Origin: Thermofilum sp.
GTDB lineage: Archaea > Thermoproteota > Thermoprotei > Thermofilales > Thermofilaceae
DNA length: 43,214 nucleotides
Assembly: GCA_020833575.1 (NCBI GenBank)
Contig: JAJHRT010000002.1
Coordinates: 1 to 43,214 of the forward strand
Direction: 5' to 3'
The notes beneath the pieces were generated by a model. The model was given only the letters and a program-made list of their open reading frames with translations. It made no database searches and was not told the DNA's origin. The translations under genes were made by a program, and so were the position numbers. Every line of letters begins with the position of its first letter. Position 1 is the first letter of the stretch. Shown piece by piece: positions 33,397 through 40,313 of this stretch.

Positions 33397-34941
33397 ATGG
33401 GCGATAGGTTCTCACAGCTCTTAGAGCTTAGGAAAAAGACTGAGGTGGCCGACCCCGCAGCCGCCCAGAAGCTGCGCGAGCAGGGCAAGCTCACCGCGTG
33501 GGAGAGAGTGGAGGCACTGCTCGACAAGGGCTCCTTCGTACCCATCGGCCGCTTTGTACGGCACCGCGCTACGGGCTTCGGCATGGAGTCGAGGGTCGCG
33601 TACGGCGACGGCGTGATCGCGGGCCTGGGCACCGTGGATGGAAGGAGGGTCGCGGTGTACGCCCAGGACTTCACCTTCATGGGAGGCAGCGTCGGCGAGA
33701 TGCACGCGTCCAAGATCGCCAGGCTGCTCGAGCTAGCTGTGAAGATCGGGGTTCCAGTTGTCGGGCTGAATGAGTCGGGCGGCGCGCGCATCCAGGAGGG
33801 AGTGGACTCGCTGAAGGGCTACGGTGAGATCTTCTACAGGAACGTCATGGCGAGCGGGGTGGTCCCGCAGATAGTCGCCATCCTCGGCCCCTGCGCCGGC
33901 GGCGCTGTGTACTCCCCCGCGCTGGCGGACTTCATTGTGATGACGAGGAAGAGCTACATGTACATCACGGGCCCTAAGGTCGTCAAGGCTTCCGTGGGCG
34001 AGGACGTCACACACGAGAGCCTGGGCGGCGCCGAGGTCCACGCTACCAGGAGCGGCGTGGCGCACTTCGTGGTCGAGGACGACCTGGAGGCGGTACGGCT
34101 GATTAAGAGGCTGCTCAGCTACCTGCCTAGTAACAACGCTGAGGACCCGCCCTTCCTGGACACGGGCGACGACCCCCTGCGCGAGGACCCGGCTCTCGAC
34201 GGCGTTGTGCCTGAGGACCCGGTCAAGCCCTACGACGTGAGGGAGGTCATAGCCCGCGTCTTCGACAGGGGCTCGTTCCTCGAGGTGCACGCCCTCTTCG
34301 CGCAGAGCGCGGTGGTGGGCTTCGCGAGGCTGGGCGGCTACCCTGTGTGCGTCGTGGCGAACCAGCCGGCCTACATGGCGGGCTGCCTCGACATAGACTC
34401 CTCGGACAAGATCTCGAGGTTCGTGACCTTCTGCGACGCCTTCAACTTCCCGATAGTCACGCTGGTCGACGTGCCCGGCTTCCTCCCGGGCACGGTGCAG
34501 GAGCACGGAGGCGTGATAAGGCACGGTGCGAAGATCATCTACGCCTACTCCGACGCTACGGTCCCCAAGCTCACCGTCATCATGAGGAAGGCGTACGGCG
34601 GGGCGTACATCGCGATGGGGAGCAAGCACCTCGGCGCGGACTACGTGATCGCGTGGCCCACCGCGGAGATAGCGGTGATGGGGCCCGAGGGGGCTATCGA
34701 GGTGATCTACAGGAGGGAGCTGGAGAAGGCCCCGAACCCCGAGGAGCTGGCGAAGCAGTTCGCCGAGAAGTACAGGGCCGAGGTCGCCAACCCCTACGTC
34801 GCCGCCGCCAGGGGCTACGTTGACGACGTGGTGCTGCCCAGGGAGACCAGGGCCTACCTGTACAGGGCGCTGCTCCACCTGCTGGACAAGCGCGAGAAAC
34901 ATCCCCGCCCGCCGAGGAAGCACGGGGTGCCGCCGGTGTAG
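33397..34941 (+). CDS. Acyl-CoA carboxylase / methylmalonyl-CoA decarboxylase carboxyltransferase subunit
   Basis: GKLTAWERVEALLDKGSFVPIG...VAVYAQDFTFMGGSVGEMHASKIARLLELAVKIGVPVVGLNESGGARIQEGVDSLKGYGEIFYRN...GPCAGGAVYSPALADFIVMT...GYPVCVVANQPAYMAGCLDIDSSDKISRFVTFCDAFNFPIVTLVDVPGFLPGTVQEHGGVIRHGAKIIYAYSDATVPK. Confidence 0.97.
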   Translation: MGDRFSQLLELRKKTEVADPAAAQKLREQGKLTAWERVEALLDKGSFVPIGRFVRHRATGFGMESRVAYGDGVIAGLGTVDGRRVAVYAQDFTFMGGSVGEMHASKIARLLELAVKIGVPVVGLNESGGARIQEGVDSLKGYGEIFYRNVMASGVVPQIVAILGPCAGGAVYSPALADFIVMTRKSYMYITGPKVVKASVGEDVTHESLGGAEVHATRSGVAHFVVEDDLEAVRLIKRLLSYLPSNNAEDPPFLDTGDDPLREDPALDGVVPEDPVKPYDVREVIARVFDRGSFLEVHALFAQSAVVGFARLGGYPVCVVANQPAYMAGCLDIDSSDKISRFVTFCDAFNFPIVTLVDVPGFLPGTVQEHGGVIRHGAKIIYAYSDATVPKLTVIMRKAYGGAYIAMGSKHLGADYVIAWPTAEIAVMGPEGAIEVIYRRELEKAPNPEELAKQFAEKYRAEVANPYVAAARGYVDDVVLPRETRAYLYRALLHLLDKREKHPRPPRKHGVPPV

Positions 34942-34944
34942 ATC

Positions 34945-35109
34945 ATGCTGCCGGGCAAGAGGGCGGCGGTGCTCGCCGCGGTGATCGCGTACATTCGCTC
35001 ACGAGCCTCGCGGCGTGCCGCGCAGGCGGTGCACAGGCCCGTCTCCGCCTGGAGGCTCTCAAGGGCTCTCGACATAGACGACCCCGCCTCCGCGGAGGTG
35101 GAAGCTTGA
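34945..35109 (+). CDS. 54-aa small carboxylase/decarboxylase-associated subunit (OadG/delta- or epsilon-like), not in supplied ORF track
   Basis: MLPGKRAAVLAAVIAYIRSRASRRAAQAVHRPVSAWRLSRALDIDDPASAEVEA; starts 3 nt after the carboxyltransferase stop and overlaps the downstream TTG start (TTGA). Confidence 0.65.
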   Translation: MLPGKRAAVLAAVIAYIRSRASRRAAQAVHRPVSAWRLSRALDIDDPASAEVEA

Positions 35110-35462
35110 AGAAGCGCTTCATCGTCGTCCTGGATGGCGAGGTGTACGAGGTCGAGGTTGAGACTCCCGAGGGCGCCAGCCCCCTGGAGACCGTGCTCTC
35201 CGTCTTTCAGTCGGGTGTTGTCAAGAGGGTTGAGCCACCCCCAGTCGGTAAGGGTGTCGTCCGCGCCCCGATCACGGGGAGGGTCTCCAAGGTCGCCGTG
35301 GGGCGGGGAGACCGCGTTGAGAAAGGCTCCACCCTGGTGCTCATAGAGTCGATGAAGACGGTGGTCGAGGTGAAGTCCGACGCAGAGGGCGTGGTGGAGG
35401 AGGTCTACGTGAAGGAGGGCGCCACGGTCAGGCAGGGCGACCCCCTTATCAGGCTCTCCTGA
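35106..35462 (+). CDS. Biotin carboxyl carrier protein (biotinyl domain)
   Basis: VRAPITGRVSKVAVGRGDRVEKGSTLVLIESMKTVVEVKSDAEGVVEEVYVKEGATVRQGDPLIRLS; biotinylation motif ESMKT. TTG start. Confidence 0.93.
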   Translation: MKKRFIVVLDGEVYEVEVETPEGASPLETVLSVFQSGVVKRVEPPPVGKGVVRAPITGRVSKVAVGRGDRVEKGSTLVLIESMKTVVEVKSDAEGVVEEVYVKEGATVRQGDPLIRLS

Positions 35463-35589
35463 ACACGCGGGGTAGTTGCCACGGCCGGGGCCGCCCTTTC
35501 ATGCTTCCGGGGAAGCTGCCATGAGCGCAGAAGCCAAGGCGCCGAGAAAGTAATTAATGCAGGGTGCGCGCTAACCTTCTCGAGCAGGT

Positions 35590-36234
35590 ATGGGCAGGCT
35601 CGAGTATAGCGGCATTGTTCTCGAGAGGCTCTCCCACGCGGCCTTCAGAGTCTCAGGAGGCGGGAAGGTGGTCTACATAGACCCCTTCAGAGTGGCTAGA
35701 GCGCCCCGCGACGGGGACATCGTGGTCTGCACTCACGACCACTACGACCACTGCAGCCCCGAGGACATCTCCAAGGTTGCGAAGCCGAGCGCGGTGATTG
35801 TGGCTAGCGTTAACTGCGAGAAGAAGGTGAAGGGTCTCGGCTACTCCTACAAGCTGCTGCGCCCAGGCGACAGCATCGTTATCCAGGGGGTGGAGCTCAG
35901 GGCGGTCCCGGCGTACAACGTGCAGAAGTCCTTCCACCCCAGGGAGTACCAGGGAATAGGCGTGCTGGTCAAGCTGGCCGGCGTCACGATCTACCACGCC
36001 GGTGACACGGACTACATACCTGAGATGGAGCGGCTACGCGGCAGCGTCGACATCGCGCTGCTCCCGGTCAGCGGCGTCTACGTGATGGACGCCCGGGAGG
36101 CCGCGAAGGCTGCGCTGGCTATAGAGCCAAAGGTGGCGGTTCCCATGCACTACGGGGAGATCGTGGGCAGCGAGCGCGACGCCGAGAGCTTCAGGAAGGC
36201 GCTCGAGGGGAGGATCAGGGTCGAGATCCTTTAG
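35590..36234 (+). CDS. MBL-fold metal-dependent hydrolase (UPF0173-like)
   Basis: LSHAAFRVSGGGKVVYIDPFRV...IVVCTHDHYDHCSPEDISKV...ITIYHAGDTDYIPEME (as VTIYHAGDTDYIPEME)...VAVPMHYGEIVGS. Confidence 0.9.
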   Translation: MGRLEYSGIVLERLSHAAFRVSGGGKVVYIDPFRVARAPRDGDIVVCTHDHYDHCSPEDISKVAKPSAVIVASVNCEKKVKGLGYSYKLLRPGDSIVIQGVELRAVPAYNVQKSFHPREYQGIGVLVKLAGVTIYHAGDTDYIPEMERLRGSVDIALLPVSGVYVMDAREAAKAALAIEPKVAVPMHYGEIVGSERDAESFRKALEGRIRVEIL

Positions 36235-36418
36235 CTGGTGTGCGCGTGCTCGGCAGACCGGAAGCTCCTCCGACCCCGCTGAAGCTGGAGGCTACTCGGG
36301 TGGCTAGCTCCAACCCGCGGAGAAAGCTGGGCATGCGGTGGCGCGGTAGCGCCGCGCTAGAGCCGCTGGGAGACCGTGTGCCTCGATGCCTCCCCAAACC
36401 TGCGGGGGTGGGCGCGCT

Positions 36419-37498
36419 ATGATGGAGTACTACCCGTTCTTCAGGGAGGGCAGGCTTGCAGGCTTTGTGCGCACGTTCTCCGACTACCTGGAGGTCTTCG
36501 CCGATGGGTCCTCCAGGTACTACCTGTGGGAGGGTGACTGGGGTCTTCTGCACAGCGGCGGCACCACCTTCTTCCGAGCCTTCTACGAGCCCCCGCTGGA
36601 GCCGAGGATCTCTCCTGTGGACCTCGAGGAGAGGGTGGCCAAGGCAGCGGCGGCTATCGGTGATAAGCTGAGGGGGCGTCACGTGCTCGTTGACTTCAGC
36701 GGTGGCAAGGATAGCTCGCTCAACCTGCTCTTGATCTCGCTGCTCAGCGAGCGGGTGGGCTTCAGGGTGACGCCCGTCTACGTCCACGTGCCCTACCTCG
36801 AGCCTCCGAGCAGCGTGGATCACGCGGAGCGCATAGCCGGGAAGCTCGGGTACGACCTTGAGGTCGTGGAGGCGAACAGAGGCCAGATGCTGTTCTACCT
36901 GAGCAGGGAGGGGTTGCCGCGCAGAGGCTCCAGGTGGTGCACATCCCTCAAGATGCGCGCTCTAAGGGAGGCTCGGAGGAGGCTCTCCCCCGACTACGAA
37001 GCCAGGGCGGAGAGGCTGGCCGAGTCTGGCAAGAGGATGGAGAGGCTCTCGCTAGCCTTCTCCAGGAGCGCGTACATAGCCGGGAAGACTCTGAACCTCG
37101 TCTACGACCTCCCCGCCCTCGCGGTGGCCCAGGTCCTCAGGGAGCGCGGCCTCGTGCACCCGCACTACCTAGACGGGCTGCCGAGGGTGTCGTGCTCCCT
37201 GTGCCCCTACAGGAGCCTCTACGAGCTAACCCTCTCCAAGGCTTACCCCCTCGAGGACGAGGGGCTCGTGGAGCACGCAGCCCGCATGCAGTTCCGGAGG
37301 CTCTACTCAGCCGTGTCGCAGTGGGAGGAGTTCTGGGGCTACGCGCTGTGGCGCTTCACGCCCTCTGCCGCCAGGTGGAGGCTGGAGGAGAGGAGAGCGG
37401 CAGGCGCCGGCGAGCTCTTAACCCTCGAGGAGGCGAGGAGCATGTTCAGGAGCATGTGGGTCTCGGAGCCGCGGCTGGAGGTGGTTGAGCGTGTCTAG
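36419..37498 (+). CDS. ATP-pyrophosphatase (PAPS reductase-like / DUF family) protein
   Basis: HVLVDFSGGKDSSLNLLLISLLSERVGFRVTPVYVHVPYLEPPSSVDHAERIAGKLGYDLEVV...GSRWCTSLKMRALREARR...RVSCSLCPYRSLYEL. ATGATG start at 36419/36422. Confidence 0.85.
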   Translation: MMEYYPFFREGRLAGFVRTFSDYLEVFADGSSRYYLWEGDWGLLHSGGTTFFRAFYEPPLEPRISPVDLEERVAKAAAAIGDKLRGRHVLVDFSGGKDSSLNLLLISLLSERVGFRVTPVYVHVPYLEPPSSVDHAERIAGKLGYDLEVVEANRGQMLFYLSREGLPRRGSRWCTSLKMRALREARRRLSPDYEARAERLAESGKRMERLSLAFSRSAYIAGKTLNLVYDLPALAVAQVLRERGLVHPHYLDGLPRVSCSLCPYRSLYELTLSKAYPLEDEGLVEHAARMQFRRLYSAVSQWEEFWGYALWRFTPSAARWRLEERRAAGAGELLTLEEARSMFRSMWVSEPRLEVVERV

Positions 37499-38129
37499 GG
37501 GCTTCTGGACAGAGCAGCTGGCGCTCTTCGTGCTCGAGAGCGAGGGCTTCGAGGTGCTGGGGAGGCGCGAGAAGATCGTGAAGGGCTCCTCGGAGATAGC
37601 AGAGGTGGACCTCGTGGCCCGCAAGCAGGGCGAGCTCTACGCCGTGGAGGTGAAGTCGGGCAAGGTCAGCGTGACCGACGTCAGGCAGGCGTACACGAAC
37701 GCGAGGCTCCTCGGCGCGAAGCCCCTGATCCTCGCGCGCGGCTTCTCGGACGACTCGGCGAGAGCCCTCGCGGAGGAGCTGGGGGTGCAGGTGATCCTCC
37801 TCCCCGAGTACATGCACTTCGTGAGCCCCGAGGAGCTCGCGGAGCTTGTCGAGAAGGCGCTCGTCAGCGTCCTCGACAGGCTGCTGCCTGCAGAGCCCCC
37901 GGAGCTGAGCGAGGAGGAAGCCCGCGTCCTCGAGGCGCTGGCAAGGGGCGGCACCTTCCCCGAGGCAGCGAGGCTGGCGGGGATGAGGGAGGACGAGCTG
38001 GGCAGGGCCCTCGAGAGGCTCAGGGAGAAGGGCCTGTTCATGCTCGGGAGAAGCCCCAGCGAGCTGAGGCTACAGGCAAAGGTCCTGCTGCTCCTCCGCT
38101 CCCTCCTGCGGAGCAGGCCTGCTACTTGA
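37485..38129 (+). CDS. PD-(D/E)XK nuclease-like (RecB-family) protein with C-terminal winged helix
   Basis: FWTEQLALFVLESEGFEVLGRREKIVKGSSEIAEVDLVARKQGELYAVEVKSGKVSVTDVRQAYTNARLLGAKPLILARGFSDDSARALAEELGVQVILL (E...EVD...EVK), then a HTH-like tail. Confidence 0.85.
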   Translation: MSVSRGFWTEQLALFVLESEGFEVLGRREKIVKGSSEIAEVDLVARKQGELYAVEVKSGKVSVTDVRQAYTNARLLGAKPLILARGFSDDSARALAEELGVQVILLPEYMHFVSPEELAELVEKALVSVLDRLLPAEPPELSEEEARVLEALARGGTFPEAARLAGMREDELGRALERLREKGLFMLGRSPSELRLQAKVLLLLRSLLRSRPAT

Positions 38130-38544
38130 TCCTCTCGAGCACTATGGCGGGGCAGACCTTCTTCACGCCGTCTATCCTCCCTATCTCCTCCAGCACGGCC
38201 ATGAGCTCCTTGCTGCTCCTCGTCCAGACCTCCACCATCACCATGTGGTCCCCGGTGGTCACGTACACCGCCGCCGCGTACTCCTTGCTTGCAACCTCGC
38301 TCGCCACGCTCAGCACCTTATCAGGCTCGGTGTCGATGCCCACGAGCGCCACCCCGTTGAAGCCAAGCTTCTTCGGCTCCACGACAACCGTGTACTTCTT
38401 GATCACCCCCTCCCTCTCCAGCTTGTCAATCCTCTTCTTCACGGCGACGTCGCTGATGCCCAGCCTCTCCGCTATCTCGGTCAGAGTCCTCCTCGCGTTC
38501 TCCGACAGCAGCCTCACTATCTCGAGATCCTTCTCGTCCACCAT
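38122..38544 (-). CDS. Lrp/AsnC family transcriptional regulator
   Basis: MVDEKDLEIVRLLSENARRTLTEIAERLGISDVAVKKRIDKLEREGVIKKYTVVVEPKKLGFNGVALVGIDTEPDKVLSVASEVASKEYAAAVYVTTGDHMVMVEVWTRSSKELMAVLEEIGRIDGVKKVCPAIVLERIK. Confidence 0.97.
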   Translation of the reverse strand: MVDEKDLEIVRLLSENARRTLTEIAERLGISDVAVKKRIDKLEREGVIKKYTVVVEPKKLGFNGVALVGIDTEPDKVLSVASEVASKEYAAAVYVTTGDHMVMVEVWTRSSKELMAVLEEIGRIDGVKKVCPAIVLERIK

Positions 38545-38655
38545 CCCAGCGGTAGCACCGCCCCAGCTTTATAAATGATGTTCGCATTACAGGCGGAGTC
38601 AAACTTTTTCTCCCACCCCTGCAATGCTTTTATGCGCGGTGCCCCTCCCTAACTC

Positions 38656-40146
38656 GTGCTCGTGCCGAGGCGGTGCATACCTTTCGCGCGCACCTACCCG
38701 CAGGGAAGGCGAGGTTTACGGTGGCGCGGTGCTGCCGTGCTGCCCCTAATGCTGCTTATTCTCACCCTCCCAGCTCTCCACCCACAGCCTAGCCAGGAGC
38801 TCGCACCGAATGTACTGTTTGCCAGCGTTGAAGACGGCGTGCTGCTCTTCAGCGGGTCCGCTAGGTCGGGCAGGCTGGACTTCCCGCTGCTCGGGTTTTC
38901 ATCGGGGGCGTTGTCTAAGGCGTATATTCTCCGGGTTAGAGGCTACCTGCTGAGCGCCGCTGCACATGGAGAAAGCTTCTTCTTCGTCGGCACAGCGTAC
39001 CTCGATGGCCTCCCAGCAGTCCTGCTCGTGCAGCTCCCCAGCGGAGGGAGGCCGCGCGTCACAGTAATCTACTCAGAGGCCCCGCTCTACGGCGTAGACC
39101 TCCTGCCCGTAAACGATACCCTCTACATTGCCGGCTATATCTACCGGTATACCCCAGTAGTAGAGTCGGACGTGATCATAGTCAAGTACAACTACGTAAC
39201 AGGCAGAGTAGAGGGCTCGCTAGCCTTCGGCAGCGTAGCCTTCGACGACCACCCCAAAAGGGTGCTGGCAGGCGGCAACAGCATACTGGTCATCGGGGAC
39301 ACCTACGCCTACAACGTCTCGCAGAGTGATGTGCTGATAGCCAAGGTCACACCCGACCTCAAACTCGTTGAAAGCGTGGCGGTTGGAGGGGCAGGGCGCG
39401 AGTCCGCCGAGGACGCGGCTCCGATGAAGAACGGCTCAATCCTGGTCGTGGGCACCACTGTGGGAGGAACGGGGACCCCGGATGCCTTCATAGTGAGGGT
39501 CTCGGATATCGGGGGGTTGACCTACCTCTCCGCGGCTGTAGGGTACGAGAATGAGTACGCAGCCGCCGTCTTCAAGGCAGAGAATTCCTACGTTGTAGCA
39601 CTCTACGGGAGATTCGAGGAGGATGCGAGCTTCACCCTACTCGTGAACTACACCTTGAAGGACCCCTGGACCCTAGAGCCAAGCACAGCGCTGATCGTGA
39701 ACTCTAGCGCAGGACAAGTAACACCGCTCAGATCCCGCAACACAGCAACTGCAGTCAAGATAGGTAGCTGCATAGCTGTGCTCAACCCCCAGGAGAAAGC
39801 TGCGTGCCTAGGGGAGGGAGCTACGCCACTTACAGTAGACCTGCTAGACTTCAAGGAGCAAGCACCAAGGATCCTCACAGGGCTCTACGGCTGGAGACCC
39901 CTCTGGTCGGTAGTCAAGGCTAGGGAATGCCCCTCCCTCCAAGCGTCCGATCTTCAACTCCAAGTAGAAGAAATACCTATTTCATCAGTAAAGTTAATAA
40001 TCAATAGACAGAAATACATAAAGCAGATAGACCCAGTTAGAGAGGTGATAAAATTTATTGAAAGAAACATGCCTCTCCTGCTATTCACCCCAATGCTAGC
40101 TGCAGCAATCCTGGTAATCCTTGAGACCAGAAAGCATGGCTTATAG
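38656..40146 (+). CDS. Secreted, C-terminally anchored beta-propeller-like repeat protein
   Basis: N-terminal hydrophobic segment; degenerate repeats such as ILVIGDTYAYNVSQSDVLIAKVTPDLKLVESVAVGGAGRESAEDAAPMKNGSILVVGTTVGGTGTPDAFIVRVSDIGGLTYLSAAVGYENEYA; C-terminal TM MPLLLFTPMLAAAILVIL. GTG start. Confidence 0.65.
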   Translation: MLVPRRCIPFARTYPQGRRGLRWRGAAVLPLMLLILTLPALHPQPSQELAPNVLFASVEDGVLLFSGSARSGRLDFPLLGFSSGALSKAYILRVRGYLLSAAAHGESFFFVGTAYLDGLPAVLLVQLPSGGRPRVTVIYSEAPLYGVDLLPVNDTLYIAGYIYRYTPVVESDVIIVKYNYVTGRVEGSLAFGSVAFDDHPKRVLAGGNSILVIGDTYAYNVSQSDVLIAKVTPDLKLVESVAVGGAGRESAEDAAPMKNGSILVVGTTVGGTGTPDAFIVRVSDIGGLTYLSAAVGYENEYAAAVFKAENSYVVALYGRFEEDASFTLLVNYTLKDPWTLEPSTALIVNSSAGQVTPLRSRNTATAVKIGSCIAVLNPQEKAACLGEGATPLTVDLLDFKEQAPRILTGLYGWRPLWSVVKARECPSLQASDLQLQVEEIPISSVKLIINRQKYIKQIDPVREVIKFIERNMPLLLFTPMLAAAILVILETRKHGL

Positions 40147-40267
40147 CCTATTGTTAATTAGGAATAATAATCAATACCTCTCCCCGCACTTTGAAAAATA
40201 TTTAACACCTTCGCTTAGAGGGTTGCGTCTTTGTCTTAGGAAATTCTTGCTGTGGCGAAAGAGATAG

Positions 40268-40280
40268 AAAAGCTTATATA
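40268..40280 (+). promoter_or_regulatory. TATA box of the ABC solute-binding protein gene
   Basis: AAAGCTTATATAGG in an AT-rich intergenic region upstream of ATG 40314. Confidence 0.55.
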
Positions 40281-40313
40281 GGGCAACACTACAAGGAATG
40301 CTCCGACAAAACC

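Noticed and set aside
33733-34923. 396-aa minus-strand ORF antisense to the carboxyltransferase gene
   Set aside because: Composition is typical of a shadow ORF in high-GC DNA (His/Arg/Val/Gly-rich, no family motif); the opposite strand encodes a full-length conserved carboxyltransferase.
36419-38129. Calling the ATP-PPase/nuclease pair a Dnd or Ssp phosphorothioation defence system
   Set aside because: Only a PAPS-reductase-like ATPase and one nuclease are present; no cysteine desulfurase, DndB/D/E or Ssp components nearby, and neighbours are housekeeping genes. Kept only as a hypothesis of a related chemistry.
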